DNA of 64,000 bases from Actinomadura nitritigenes (GCF_017573545.1 NZ_JAGEOK010000010.1:186001-250000), one strand, 5' to 3'; counted from the first letter of the stretch, positions 40,007 through 49,545 are shown. Notes: generated by a model from the letters alone, not told the origin. Made by a program: numbers and translations.

Positions 40007-40924
40007 TCACGCGCCGGCGGGCGCCAGGACGATGTCGAACCCGGTCCTCGACCAGGTGCCGTCGACGGCGCGGCCGTCGGGGGTGGGCGTGCCGGCCGGC
40101 AGCCGCTCGAAGTCCTTGACCAGCGATTCCCTGACGCCGAACACGGTGTCGGCGTCCAGCAGCGCGTCGCCGCGCACGAAGATGTGGGTCACCAGGGTGC
40201 GGTGGCCGGGGGCGGACACCCTGAAGTGCAGGTGGGAGGCGCGCATGGGAGAGCGGCCGACGGCGGCGAGCATCGCGCCGACCGGCCCGTCGTCCGGGAT
40301 GGGGTAGGGCGTGGGCGTGACGGCCCAGAACCGGTAGTCCCCGTCCGGCCCGGTGAACAGGTGGGCCCGTCCGGCGGTGCGGTCGTCGCCGTACTGGACG
40401 TCGTAGCGGCCGTCGGCGTCGGCCTCCCACACGTCGACGCGGGCGCCGGGGACGGGGGCGCCGGCGGTGTCGCGCACCGTCCCCTCGACCCAGCAGGGCT
40501 CGCCGGGCGCACCGCCGCCGATGTCGCCGCCGAGCTCGATCCGGGGAGCGCCGTCGACGAAGAACGGCCCGAACACGGTCGCCTCGGTGGCGTCGCGGTG
40601 GGCCCGGTTGTTGATCGTGATGGTCTGCATCGAGGCGCCGAGGGTGTCGGAGAGCAGGACGAACTCCTGCCGCCGGTCGTCGGTGACGTGGCCCGTCCGG
40701 GTGAGGAACTCGATGGCCTTCCACCATTCGTCCTCGGTGAGCCGGACCTCGCGGAGGAAGGCGTGCAGGTGCCGCACGAGCGCGCGCATCAGCTCCCTGA
40801 GCCGGGGGTCGGCGCAGCCGTCGAACGAGCGCAGCACCCGTCCGAGGAGCTCCTCCTCGCGCCGGTCCTGCTCTGCGGCGGTGGCGTCGGGCGCGGTGCG
40901 GTCCGGGGTGCGGTCCTGGGTCAT
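40007..40924 (-). CDS. Hydroxyquinol 1,2-dioxygenase (intradiol)
   Basis: A 305-residue intradiol ring-cleavage dioxygenase. After an N-terminal helical dimerisation region (EDEWWKAIEFLTRTGHVTDDRRQEF), the beta-sandwich carries the Fe(III) ligands: Tyr in YDVQYGD, Tyr in FWAVTPTPYPIP and two His in RASHLHFRV. Family sequences with FVDGAPRIELGGDI and this length are hydroxyquinol-type, cleaving 1,2,4-benzenetriol to maleylacetate. Its ATG overlaps the stop of the maleylacetate reductase gene (ATGA), so the two consecutive steps are co-translated. Confidence 0.88.
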   Translation of the reverse strand: MTQDRTPDRTAPDATAAEQDRREEELLGRVLRSFDGCADPRLRELMRALVRHLHAFLREVRLTEDEWWKAIEFLTRTGHVTDDRRQEFVLLSDTLGASMQTITINNRAHRDATEATVFGPFFVDGAPRIELGGDIGGGAPGEPCWVEGTVRDTAGAPVPGARVDVWEADADGRYDVQYGDDRTAGRAHLFTGPDGDYRFWAVTPTPYPIPDDGPVGAMLAAVGRSPMRASHLHFRVSAPGHRTLVTHIFVRGDALLDADTVFGVRESLVKDFERLPAGTPTPDGRAVDGTWSRTGFDIVLAPAGA

Positions 40925-42006
40925 CGGGGCTCGGTCCCTTCCCATGCCGCCCGCAGCAGGGCGGTGAGGTCGTCGGCGGTGACGGGGCGCGGGTTGTTCG
41001 CGGGGACGGCGTCGAGGACGGCCGGGACGGCGGTCGCGATCCCGTCTTCGGGCATGCCCAGGTCGCGCAGGGCCGCCGGGGCGTGCAGCCGGGCGCGCAG
41101 CCGGCCCAGCCCGGCGAGCGCGGTGCCGCCGCCGAAGGCGGCGGCGATCCGGGCCTCGGCGTCCGGGGCTGCGGGCGCGTTGAAGGCGAGCACGTGCGGC
41201 AGGACGACCGCGTGGGTCTGCGCGTGCGGCAGGTCGAACATCCCGCCCAGCACGTGGCAGATCTTGTGGTGCAGACCGGAGCCCGCGGACGCGAACGCGA
41301 CCGCGGCGAGATAGGCGCCGTAGAGGGAGTGCTCGCGGCCCGGGAGCCCGGCCGGGTCGGCCACCACCCGGGGCAGGCCGATCCGCAGGGCCCGGATGCC
41401 CTCGCCGGCCAGCGCCCGGTCGATCGGGTCGGCGCGCGGGCCCCACATCGCGTCCACGCAGTGCGCCAGCGCGTTGAGCCCGGACGCGGCGCTGAGGTCC
41501 ACCGGGAGCGTGAGCGTGAGCGAGGCGTCGTAGACGATCGCACGGGGGAGGACCCGGTCGTCGGCGCCGGTGGTCTTGCGGCCGTTCTCGGTGATCCCCC
41601 AGACGTCGGTGGCCTCGGAGCCGGCGTAGGTCGTCGGGACCGCGACGATCGGCAGCCCGGTCGTGAGCGCGACCGCCTTGGCGAGCCCGGTGGTGGATCC
41701 GCCGCCGACGCAGACGAGCGCGTCGGCCCGGTGCTCGCGGGCCGCCGCGCGGGCGCGTTCGGCGACCGGCAGCGGCACGTGCATGGCGGTCTCGTGGTGC
41801 CAGTGCGCGACGGGCAGGCCGCCCGCGACCTGCCGGGCGACCTCCGCCTTGCCCGCCGCGGCGACCGCCATCACGCGGGACGCGCCGAGCGCGGTGATCT
41901 CCTCGGCGAGCGCGGCGGCGGCGTCGCCCGGGGCGAACCGGACCCGCTGGGGCAGGGTGCGGTGCTCGAAGCGCATCCGCTCGTCGGAACCGGGCGTGGT
42001 CGTCAT
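40921..42006 (-). CDS. Maleylacetate reductase
   Basis: A 361-residue iron-type alcohol dehydrogenase family member. NAD-binding VCVGGGSTTGLAKAVAL, VPTTYAGSEATDVWGIT, SGLNALAHCVDAMW, GLHHKICHVLGGMFDLPHAQTHAVVLPH and the overall length are characteristic of maleylacetate reductase. It reduces maleylacetate to 3-oxoadipate for the beta-ketoadipate pathway. It is the first gene of a two-gene operon with hydroxyquinol dioxygenase. The ring-hydroxylating monooxygenase usual for resorcinol degradation is not adjacent. Confidence 0.9.
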   Translation of the reverse strand: MTTTPGSDERMRFEHRTLPQRVRFAPGDAAAALAEEITALGASRVMAVAAAGKAEVARQVAGGLPVAHWHHETAMHVPLPVAERARAAAREHRADALVCVGGGSTTGLAKAVALTTGLPIVAVPTTYAGSEATDVWGITENGRKTTGADDRVLPRAIVYDASLTLTLPVDLSAASGLNALAHCVDAMWGPRADPIDRALAGEGIRALRIGLPRVVADPAGLPGREHSLYGAYLAAVAFASAGSGLHHKICHVLGGMFDLPHAQTHAVVLPHVLAFNAPAAPDAEARIAAAFGGGTALAGLGRLRARLHAPAALRDLGMPEDGIATAVPAVLDAVPANNPRPVTADDLTALLRAAWEGTEPR

Positions 42007-42130
42007 AGGGGCGATCGTCTCCGCTAGGCGTCGTCAGGGTCGTACCCAAAGATCCGGCCGCCGGCCCAGCGGGCTCGCCTCGGGCAAATTTGGACAATTC
42101 TTGTAGGAAATATCAGCTAGGCTCAGGGGC

Positions 42131-43528
42131 ATGTCCGACCATGTCGCTGACAGCGGAGACGAGCCACTGATCGCCGTGGTCGGCGGCGGTGCGAGCGCGA
42201 CGCTGGTGGCCTCGCACCTCCTGCGGCGCACCGGGCCGGTGCCGCGGCTCCTCCTCATCGACGGACGGGGCCTGCACGGGCGCGGCCAGGCGTACTCCAC
42301 CGAGGACCCGAACCACCTGCTGAACGCCCGCGCGGCGAACATGAGCGGCGTCGAGGGCGACCCCGGCCACCTGCTGGACTGGACGCGCGCCCAGGGGATC
42401 GAGGCGTCCGGAGAGGACTTCCTCCCGCGCTCCCTGTACGGCCGCTACCTGCGCGATCTTCTCGACACCTCGGCCGAGGCGCGGCCCGGCCACCTGACCG
42501 AGCTGACCGGCACCGTGCTCTCCCTCGACGCCGGGCCCGCCGCCCCGGGATGGACGCTCCGCCTCGCCGACGGCTCGTCCCGCGCGGCCGACGCCGTCGT
42601 CCTGGCCGTCGGCAACCAGGCGCCGGGCCACCTGCCCTGGGCACCGCCCGCGCCCCGGTACATCGCCGATCCGTGGCGGCGCGGAGCGCTGGACGCCATC
42701 GACGACGACGCGCCCGTCCTGATCGTCGGTACCGGGCTGACCATGGTCGACCTGGCCATCAGCCTGAGCGGCAGGTCTCCGGGCCGCGTCGTCCACGCCG
42801 TGTCCCGGCACGGGCTGCTGCCCCAGGCGCACCATCCGCCGCCGCGCCCGCCGGAGGCGGACCTCGTCCTGCCCGCCGAACCGATGAGCCTGCGGGAGCT
42901 GCTGCGCTGGGCCAGGCTCGCCGTCCGCGGCAACGGCGGGGAGTGGCACGGCTTCGTCGACGCCGTCCGGCCGCACGTCCCCGCCCTGTGGGGGCGGCTG
43001 TCGGACGCCGACCGGCGGCGCTTCCTCGCCCTGGTCGCCCGGCACTGGGAGGTGCACCGCCACCGGATCCCGCCGGCCTCCGCCGCCCGGATCGAGGCGC
43101 TGCGCGCCGAGGGCCGCCTGCGCGTTCACCGGGGCCGCGTCGACGACGTCCGGGCGGGTGCCGCTCACGGGCTCAGCGTGCGCGTCGGGACCGAAGGCGG
43201 GACCTCGGACCTGGAGGTCGGCTGGCTGGTCAACGGCACCGGACCGGCGGGCGCCCCGGGGACCGACCCGTTCCTGTCGGGCCTCGTCACCGCGGGGGTC
43301 GCCCGTCCCGGACCGCTCGGTCTCGGGCTGGACGCGGACCCCGACGGCGCCGTCCGCGACGCGGCGGGGCGGCCCCACGGCGACCTGTTCGCCCTGGGGC
43401 CGCCCCTGCGCGGCGTCCGCTACGAGACCACGGCCATCCCCGAGATCCGGGCCCAGGCCGCCGTCCTCGCCGGCCGCCTCGCGGCCCTCGGCCGCTCCCG
43501 CCGCCGGCGGATCGAACGGGTCCGCTGA
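42131..43528 (+). CDS. FAD/NAD(P)-binding protein (FAD-NAD(P)-binding family, HpnW-like)
   Basis: A 465-residue protein with N-terminal Rossmann motif IAVVGGGASATLVASHLLRR, a second dinucleotide motif VLIVGTGLTMVDLAISLSG, GRGQAYSTEDPNHLLNARAANMSG and a late LVNGTGPAGAPGTDPFL with a C-terminal IPEIRAQAAVLA. It belongs to the broad FAD-NAD(P)-binding family of uncharacterised oxidoreductases found near sulfur or siderophore genes. The substrate is unknown. An AT-rich segment (TTGGACAATTC... GAAATATCAG, 42078-42115) upstream probably carries its promoter. Confidence 0.75.
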   Translation: MSDHVADSGDEPLIAVVGGGASATLVASHLLRRTGPVPRLLLIDGRGLHGRGQAYSTEDPNHLLNARAANMSGVEGDPGHLLDWTRAQGIEASGEDFLPRSLYGRYLRDLLDTSAEARPGHLTELTGTVLSLDAGPAAPGWTLRLADGSSRAADAVVLAVGNQAPGHLPWAPPAPRYIADPWRRGALDAIDDDAPVLIVGTGLTMVDLAISLSGRSPGRVVHAVSRHGLLPQAHHPPPRPPEADLVLPAEPMSLRELLRWARLAVRGNGGEWHGFVDAVRPHVPALWGRLSDADRRRFLALVARHWEVHRHRIPPASAARIEALRAEGRLRVHRGRVDDVRAGAAHGLSVRVGTEGGTSDLEVGWLVNGTGPAGAPGTDPFLSGLVTAGVARPGPLGLGLDADPDGAVRDAAGRPHGDLFALGPPLRGVRYETTAIPEIRAQAAVLAGRLAALGRSRRRRIERVR

Positions 43529-43561
43529 GGCCCGCCGTCGGCTTCCGGGAACGTCCTCGTG

Positions 43562-44509
43562 TCAGCCGGCCGCGGCGGGAGCCGCGCCGCGCGCCAGGTC
43601 GCCGAGGAGCCGCCACGTCCGGGCCTGGTCCGCCGGGCCCGTGATGCCGGTCTGGGTGAGGACGACCTCGGTCGCACCGGCGTCGAAGTAGCGCCGGACC
43701 TCGGCGGCGACGGTCTCCTCGTCGCCCGCGACGAGCAGATCCGCCGCCTTGGAGGCGCCTTCCAGAGCGACGACCCGCTGGTAGGAGGGGACCCGGTCGT
43801 AGAAGGCGAGCTGCTCGGCGGCGGCCGTCCGCGCGGCCTCGACGTCGCCGGTCACCACCCCGGGGACCAGGGCGACGACGCGGGGAGCGGGGCGTCCGGC
43901 GCGTGCGGCGGCCGCGGTGATGGCCGGGACGATGTGCTCGCCGAGCGTCCGCGGACCGGCCAGGAACGGGAGCGTGCCGTCGCCCAGCTCGCCGGTGACG
44001 CGCAGGGCCTGCGGGCCCATCGCGGCGACCAGCAGCGGGACCGCCGGCTCCGCGCCCGGCAGCGCGGCGGGCATCGGCGGCGCGGCGGTCAGCGTCTCGC
44101 CGCGGAAGTCCGCGGTGCCGGTCTCGGTCAGGGAGCGCAGCACGGTGAGGAACTCGGCCAGCCGCGTGACGGGCCGCTCGTAGGGCACGCCGAACACGGG
44201 CTCGACGAACGCCCTGGCCCCGAGCGCGAGGCCCAGGTGGAACCGGCCGTGCGTCGCGGCCTGCGAGGTCTGCGCCTGGCTCGCGACCAGGATCGGGTGC
44301 CGGCCGAAGATCGGCACGGCCGACGTCCCCACGGCCAGTCCGGGCGCCTCCCGGCCGACCAGCCCCGCGAGCCCCACCGCGTCGTAGTCGAACCGCTGCC
44401 CGAGCCAGACGGAGCCCAGCCCCGCCGCTTCGGCCTCCTTCGCCGCCGCCACCACCTCGTCGACCGCGTTGCCGGACCCGCCTGGATGAAGCACTGCTCC
44501 GATCGTCAT
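43562..44509 (-). CDS. Luciferase-like (LLM class) F420-dependent oxidoreductase
   Basis: A 315-residue TIM-barrel flavin/F420 enzyme. LGSVWLGQRFDYDAVGLAGLVG, AVGTSAVPIFGRHPILVASQAQTSQAATHGRFHLGLALG, and the PLLVAAMGPQALRVTGELGDGTLPF block are typical of actinobacterial LLM proteins that use coenzyme F420. The reaction and substrate cannot be assigned. It lies downstream of the sarcosine-oxidase-like gene on the same strand with a 28-base gap and may be co-transcribed. Confidence 0.82.
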   Translation of the reverse strand: MTIGAVLHPGGSGNAVDEVVAAAKEAEAAGLGSVWLGQRFDYDAVGLAGLVGREAPGLAVGTSAVPIFGRHPILVASQAQTSQAATHGRFHLGLALGARAFVEPVFGVPYERPVTRLAEFLTVLRSLTETGTADFRGETLTAAPPMPAALPGAEPAVPLLVAAMGPQALRVTGELGDGTLPFLAGPRTLGEHIVPAITAAAARAGRPAPRVVALVPGVVTGDVEAARTAAAEQLAFYDRVPSYQRVVALEGASKAADLLVAGDEETVAAEVRRYFDAGATEVVLTQTGITGPADQARTWRLLGDLARGAAPAAAG

Positions 44510-44537
44510 GCCGGCGGCAACCCGAGGCGGAGACCCA

Positions 44538-45680
44538 TCATTCCCGTCGAGAAACTCGAAATCTCGCCGGGGCGGCGCGCTCCCCGGAGGCCGCGTCGGC
44601 GATGATCCGGCCGAGCAGCGGCGCGAACTTGGCGCCGTGCCCCGAGCAGGGCGAGGCGACGGTGATCCCGTCCACGCCGTCGATGACGAAGTCCTCGGTG
44701 GGGGTGTTGGTGAAGAGGCAGGTCGTCTCGGCGTACGGCTCGGGGACGAGGCCCGGCAGGGTCCGGCGGACGTACGCCGTGACCCGCGCGCGGTTGGCGG
44801 GGTCGATCTCCCCGCTCTGCGCCGCCGCGCCGCGGATCGGCCGGCCGCCGTTGTACTCGGCGACCTTCAGCCCGGTCCGGCCGCCGGGAAGGGCGGCGTC
44901 GCGCCCGCCGGGCAGGCCGTAGACCAGCATGGACGGGATCCCGTGGATGAACGTCGGCCACGATCCGTCCGAGCCGGCGCGGTAGGGGAAGTGGTAGGCG
45001 TTCTCCTGCATCACCTGCAACGGCGGGAACGCCGCCAGGAAGGACTCGGGCAGGGCCAGGTCGCCGAGCAGGCCGGGGAGCCAGCCGCCGGCGGTGACGA
45101 CGACCTTCTCGGCCTCCTCGGCGCGCCCGTCCGCTCCGACCGCCCGGAGGCCGGCGCCGGCGCGCTCGACCGAGGCCACCGGCCGCCCGGTCTCGACGCG
45201 GGCGCCGCCGGCCCGCGCCAGCCGCAGCATGGCCGCGACCGCGGCCTCCGCGTCGATCACCCCGGCGTCCGGATGCCACAGCACGTCCGCGCCGCGGTCG
45301 CCGAAGTCGAACTGCGGCCAGCGCGCGGCCGCCTCGGCGCCGGTGAGCAGTTCGTGGTCGACGCCGACCTCCTCGAACACGGCCGCCAGCGCCGCCGGGT
45401 CCCGGTCGGCCCCGAAGTCCACCGACCCCGTCGAGGTGACGAGGCGTTCGCCGGCGAGGCGTTCCAGCTCGTCCCATTCGCGCCGCGCGTCGACGACCAG
45501 CCGGGCGTAGAACGGGTCGGGGTAGGCGTACCGGAGGATGCGCGCGGACCCGTGCGAGCTGCCCTCGCCGTTGGCCGGCGTGGAGCGTTCCAGCACGGTC
45601 ACGTCGTGACCGCGCCGGGCCAGCTGCCAGGCGGTCGCGGCACCGGCGAGGCCGGCTCCGACGACGATGCAGGTGCTCAT
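44538..45680 (-). CDS. FAD-dependent amine oxidase, monomeric sarcosine oxidase / N-methyltryptophan oxidase family
   Basis: A 380-residue DAO-family flavoprotein. FAD site CIVVGAGLAGAATAWQLARRGHDVTVLE, flavin-loop SSHGSARILRYAY, and ETTCLFTNTPTEDFVIDG. That Cys corresponds to the residue that holds FAD covalently in monomeric sarcosine oxidase. PCSGHGAKFAPLLG then closes the active site. It should oxidise an N-methyl or secondary amino acid, giving formaldehyde or imine and H2O2. The exact substrate is unknown. Downstream genes on the same strand are an LLM oxidoreductase; upstream is a DMT exporter. Confidence 0.87.
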   Translation of the reverse strand: MSTCIVVGAGLAGAATAWQLARRGHDVTVLERSTPANGEGSSHGSARILRYAYPDPFYARLVVDARREWDELERLAGERLVTSTGSVDFGADRDPAALAAVFEEVGVDHELLTGAEAAARWPQFDFGDRGADVLWHPDAGVIDAEAAVAAMLRLARAGGARVETGRPVASVERAGAGLRAVGADGRAEEAEKVVVTAGGWLPGLLGDLALPESFLAAFPPLQVMQENAYHFPYRAGSDGSWPTFIHGIPSMLVYGLPGGRDAALPGGRTGLKVAEYNGGRPIRGAAAQSGEIDPANRARVTAYVRRTLPGLVPEPYAETTCLFTNTPTEDFVIDGVDGITVASPCSGHGAKFAPLLGRIIADAASGERAAPARFRVSRRE

Positions 45681-45803
45681 CGGGCTTCCTCCTCCGCGGC
45701 GAGGGCGCGCGCCGGTCGGTCCCGTGCCGGCGAGCCGCCGGACCGATCAAGGACACGATCTCAGAAGTCGGCGCCGGCCGCGCGACCGCCCGGCGCCGGC
45801 GGC

Positions 45804-46742
45804 CTACCGGGGTGCCCGGACCAGCACGAGCAGGACGCCCGCACCCGAGACCGCCATACCGGCGATCACGCTCGCGGTGATGCCCTGCCCGAGGATCGGC
45901 ACCGCGAGCACGGCGGTCACCGGCGGCACCAGGTACAGCAGGCTGGTCGCCGCGCCGCCCGTGCCGCGCCGCAGCAGGACGAACAGCAGGACGAGCGCGC
46001 CGATCGAGTTGACGACCGCCAGCCACGCCAGCGAGCCGAGCGCCTGCCCGGTCAGCGGGACGCGCAGCCCGCCGTGCGCCATCGCCAGCGGGAACGTGGT
46101 GAGGGTCGCGCCGAGGAGCTGCACGGTGGTCCCCGTCCGCAGGTCCACCGCGCCTCCGAACCGCTTCTGGTAGAGCGTCCCGGCGGCGAGTCCGGCCAGG
46201 GCCAGGCCGGTGTAGGCGTACCCGGCGGTCCGTGCTCCGCCCGACAGGTTCCCGCTGACGCAGACGACGACTCCCGCCAGCCCCAGGGCGAGGCCGGCCC
46301 ACTGCCGGCCGGTCAGCCGCTCGGAGAACATCGGCACCGCGGCCGCCGCGACGATGAGCGGGCAGGCGCTCAGGATCAGCGACGACAGCCCCGCCGGCAC
46401 CCCGTGCGCCAGGCCGAAGAACACGCCGCCGAGCTGCACCGTCTGCAGCAGCACGCCCGTCACGAGCAGGTGCGCGTACGTGCGCCGCTCCTTCGGCCAC
46501 GGCGCGCGGGTGGCGACGGAGACCGATCCCAGGACGGCGAACGCGACGAGGAACCGCCAGGCGACCAGGGCGAGCGACGCCCCGCTGCGCGCCCCGAGCG
46601 TCCCGGCGAGGTAGCCGCTGCTCCAGATCGGCACGAACACGACCGGCAGGGCGGCGGCCGCGAGCCTCCCGCCCGCACGCCGCCGGGCCGTGGCGGCGGG
46701 CTCCCTGCACTCGGGTGGCGCGGCCGCCGGTCCGGCGCTCAC
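45804..46742 (-). CDS. EamA/DMT-family transporter
   Basis: A 312-residue membrane protein with ten hydrophobic segments forming two EamA repeats (VVFVPIWSSGYLAGTLGARSG ... VALVAWRF in the first; GYAYTGLALAGLAAGTLYQKRFG ... LYLVPPVTAVLAVPILGQ in the second). Such proteins export amino acids or metabolites by drug/metabolite exchange. The start is GTG 46742, overlapping the stop of the nitronate monooxygenase-like gene by four bases. Confidence 0.85.
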   Translation of the reverse strand: MSAGPAAAPPECREPAATARRRAGGRLAAAALPVVFVPIWSSGYLAGTLGARSGASLALVAWRFLVAFAVLGSVSVATRAPWPKERRTYAHLLVTGVLLQTVQLGGVFFGLAHGVPAGLSSLILSACPLIVAAAAVPMFSERLTGRQWAGLALGLAGVVVCVSGNLSGGARTAGYAYTGLALAGLAAGTLYQKRFGGAVDLRTGTTVQLLGATLTTFPLAMAHGGLRVPLTGQALGSLAWLAVVNSIGALVLLFVLLRRGTGGAATSLLYLVPPVTAVLAVPILGQGITASVIAGMAVSGAGVLLVLVRAPR

Positions 46743-47758
46743 GCGTCGCGGCCGTCGGCCGGAAGGACAGGCGCCGCGACCGGCTCCGTCCCGGGGCGCC
46801 CGCCGGCCCGGGCCAGGGCCTCCTCGGCCTGCGCGGCGAGGGCGCCGACCAGGTCGGCGGCGGACGGCAGGTCCTCGATGAGGTCGACGCCTTCGCCGGC
46901 CCACCGCGGCAGGGCGGGGATCTCGCCTCGCGCCACGGCGTCCCGGTACGCCTGCCCGGCGTTGGGATCCGCTGCGAGCTCGTCCTCCCGGCCCCGCCAT
47001 GCGTCCAGGAAGGGATGGCCGAGGGTGCGCGCGGTGTATTGCGCCGGCCACCGGGAGCCCCGGGCGATGTCCAGCACCCTGTTGCGCTCGGTGTCCTCCG
47101 CGCGCGCCTCGACGATCGCCTTGGCGGTCGCGGTGTCGACGAGGGCCTCGGTGGTGGCCTGGAAGCGGGTGCCCAGCAGCGCCCCGGCGGCCCCCAGCGC
47201 CAGGGCGGCCGCCACGCCGCGGCCGTCGGCGATCCCGCCGGCCGCCAGCACCGGCACCGGTGCCGCCAGGTCCACCACGACGGGGACGAACGGCAGCGTG
47301 GACCGCCCGTGCCGGGCGCCGTGCCCGCCGGCCTCGGTGCCCTGCGCCACGATCACGTCCGCGCCCAGGTCGGCCGCCCGGCGGGCCTCCTCCAGGTCGG
47401 TCACCTGGACGATCAGCACCGTGCCGGCGGCGCGGACGCGCTCCGCGAACGGTCCGGGGTCGCCGAACGACAGCATCACCGCGCTCGGGCGGTGCTCCAG
47501 CGCCCGCGCGATCGCCCCGTCGTCGATCGCCCACGTCTGGAAGCCGATCCCCCACGGGCTCCCGGCGGCCTCCTCGGCCAGGACCGGCAGTTCGCGGGCC
47601 AGCCAGTCCGAATCCCCGTTCCCGCCGCCCAGCAGTCCGAGGCCGCCGCCGCGCGAGACCGCCGCCGTCAGCGCGCCGCCGGCCGACCCGCCCATCGGGG
47701 CCGAGGCGATCGGGTGCCGCACACCGAACATGTCCGTGAACGCCGTCGACAATGCCAT
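46739..47758 (-). CDS. Nitronate monooxygenase (NPD/2-nitropropane dioxygenase) family
   Basis: A 339-residue FMN TIM-barrel protein. PIASAPMGGSAGGALTAAVSRGGGLGLLGGG at the N-terminus, VIVAQGTEAGGHGARHG (phosphate loop with the catalytic His of the family) and PVLAAGGIADGRGVAAALALGAAGALLGTRF match nitronate monooxygenases. It would oxidise alkyl nitronates such as propionate 3-nitronate, a protective role. ATG 47758 is preferred over an upstream in-frame GTG. Translationally coupled to the DMT transporter gene. Confidence 0.87.
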   Translation of the reverse strand: MALSTAFTDMFGVRHPIASAPMGGSAGGALTAAVSRGGGLGLLGGGNGDSDWLARELPVLAEEAAGSPWGIGFQTWAIDDGAIARALEHRPSAVMLSFGDPGPFAERVRAAGTVLIVQVTDLEEARRAADLGADVIVAQGTEAGGHGARHGRSTLPFVPVVVDLAAPVPVLAAGGIADGRGVAAALALGAAGALLGTRFQATTEALVDTATAKAIVEARAEDTERNRVLDIARGSRWPAQYTARTLGHPFLDAWRGREDELAADPNAGQAYRDAVARGEIPALPRWAGEGVDLIEDLPSAADLVGALAAQAEEALARAGGRPGTEPVAAPVLPADGRDA

Positions 47759-47866
47759 GTCCCGATCATCGCCCACCCGCGGCACCGGTCGCGACGCGAC
47801 GGCTCCCTGCCGGGTGGACGCGTGACCTCGTCACCGGCCTGGGAATGGCGCGGCTCCTCGATCGGG

Positions 47867-48220
47867 CTAGAAGACGAACTCGATGCTGGACAGGGCGATT
47901 CCGAACTCGACGAGGGCGCATACTCCCAGCCCCAGCGTGCCGGACAGGAAGCCCAACGCGGTGGCCAGGGCGGCCGGTCTGGAAGGCGCCGCCAACGGCC
48001 CCCACACCCAGCCGAGGGCGGCGCCCAGCGGAGGCAGTCCGCCGATCACGAACGCGCGGAGCAGCAGGTGCACCTTGGTCCGGTGGTTGCCCTGCCAGTC
48101 GGTGGCGCTCAGGTGATGCGCGGCCGAGTAGGCGGCCTCGGCCCACCACGCGACGAACACCGCCCAGATGATCAGTGCGACGACCGCGAGGCCGACGGCG
48201 CCCTTCCGTGAACTGTCCAC
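47867..48220 (-). CDS. Small membrane protein of unknown function
   Basis: A 117-residue protein, probably from GTG 48220 (VDSSRKGAVGLAVVALI). Three hydrophobic segments are visible: ALIIWAVFVAWWAEAAY, LLRAFVIGGLPPLGAALGWVWG and ALATALGFLSGTLGLGVCALVEFGIAL. I do not recognise the family. It is isolated between two other leftward genes. The 208 bases to the beta-lactamase gene upstream hold no other convincing gene. Confidence 0.5.
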   Translation of the reverse strand: MDSSRKGAVGLAVVALIIWAVFVAWWAEAAYSAAHHLSATDWQGNHRTKVHLLLRAFVIGGLPPLGAALGWVWGPLAAPSRPAALATALGFLSGTLGLGVCALVEFGIALSSIEFVF

Positions 48221-48429
48221 CGGCGAATCCCTGGTGCGGAACGGATGCTCGGGGGCGGCGACCGGTCTCGGCCGCCTCCGTTCACTACAGTTCAGCACGC
48301 TCCTTCCTTGATCGCGAGGAGGCCGTGCCGGACCGGCGGCCCGCCGGCGCCGGCGCCCGTTCCCGGCGCGGGGACCGGTTTCGACCCAGCCGCCCCGCAG
48401 TCGCAGAGCACCTTCGCAGGTGGGACCGG

Positions 48430-49404
48430 TCAGGCGGCGAGCCGGGCGGCGATGCGGGCCGCCGCTTCGGCGATCAGGGCGTCCTTGTACGGCGCGCCGT
48501 AACCGCGGCGGTCGGTCATGACGGCCATCACCAGCGGGGCGGCGCCCGGCGGCCACACGACGCCGACGTCGTTGACGCGGCCCCAGTCGCCGTTGCCGGT
48601 CTTGTCGGCGACCGTCCATCCTTTCGGCAGCCCGGCGCGGATGCGCGTGGCACCGGTCATGCTGCGCAGCATCCAGTCCTTGAGCAGGGCGCGTTTGTCC
48701 GCTGGCAGCGCGTCCCCGAGGACGAGTGCGCGGTAGTCGGCGGCGATGGCGCGGGGCGTGGTGGTGTCGCGCGGGTCGCCCGGGCCGATCTTGTTGAGTT
48801 CGGGCTCGTAGTCGTCCATGCGGCTCACGGTGTCGCCGAGGCCGCGCAGGTAGGAGGTCAGCCGGGCGGGGCCGCCGATGTCGCGCATCAGCAGGTTGCC
48901 GGCGGTGCCGTCGCTGTACCGGATGGCGGCGTCGCACAGCTGCCTGATCGTCATCCCCGTCGCGATGTGGTCCTTGGCGATCGGCGAGATCGAGTCGACG
49001 TCGGCCTTGGTGTAGGTGACGCGCTCGTCGAGATGGCCGAGCGGGTTGCCGTGCAGCACCGCCGCGGCGGCGAGCGCTTTGAAGGTGGAGCAGAACGCGA
49101 ACCGCTCGTCCGCGCGGTAGGTCACCGCAGCGCCGGTGCCCGTGGCCACGGCGTAGACGCCAAGGCGGGCGCCGTGCTTGCGCTCCAGTGCGGCGAACCG
49201 CGCATCGTCCGGGGGAGCCGTCGTACGGCGCTGCGACGCCGCCGGCCTCGGGCTCGGACGGTGCCGGTCGTCGCATCCCGCCAGCGGCAGGAGCGCCGCG
49301 CCGATGAGCAGGGCGCGCCTGGACGGTCCGGACCGCTCGAAGGGCGTCAGGTGGCGGCCGCCATCGGATTCGCGAGAGGGGCGCAGGCTGGGCATGGCGG
49401 CCAT
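48430..49404 (-). CDS. bla: Class A beta-lactamase
   Basis: A 324-residue secreted enzyme. The N-terminus has a twin-arginine pair (PSRRALLIGAALLPLAGC) followed by a lipobox Cys, so it may be a Tat-exported lipoprotein. Catalytic motifs: SxxK in CSTFKAL, SDG (in place of SDN) in RYSDGTAGNLL, the omega-loop EPELNKIGPGDPRDTTTP with the general-base Glu, and KTG in VADKTGNGDWG. SDG variants are usual in actinobacterial class A enzymes. It hydrolyses penicillins or cephalosporins. ATG 49404 or 49395 may be the start. The divergent gene is an MFS transporter, not a BlaI/BlaR regulator. Confidence 0.93.
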   Translation of the reverse strand: MAAMPSLRPSRESDGGRHLTPFERSGPSRRALLIGAALLPLAGCDDRHRPSPRPAASQRRTTAPPDDARFAALERKHGARLGVYAVATGTGAAVTYRADERFAFCSTFKALAAAAVLHGNPLGHLDERVTYTKADVDSISPIAKDHIATGMTIRQLCDAAIRYSDGTAGNLLMRDIGGPARLTSYLRGLGDTVSRMDDYEPELNKIGPGDPRDTTTPRAIAADYRALVLGDALPADKRALLKDWMLRSMTGATRIRAGLPKGWTVADKTGNGDWGRVNDVGVVWPPGAAPLVMAVMTDRRGYGAPYKDALIAEAAARIAARLAA

Positions 49405-49545
49405 GACAGCACGGCCGTTCCGGCGACGTCCAAGTCCGATATCGATCATCAACCGATAGCCGGACGCATATCTCCGCAGGTGGCCGAGAGGCGAGGGGCA
49501 TTCCCGGGTTGGGACATCGCCCGTCTTTCTGGTGTGCTGCCGTGG

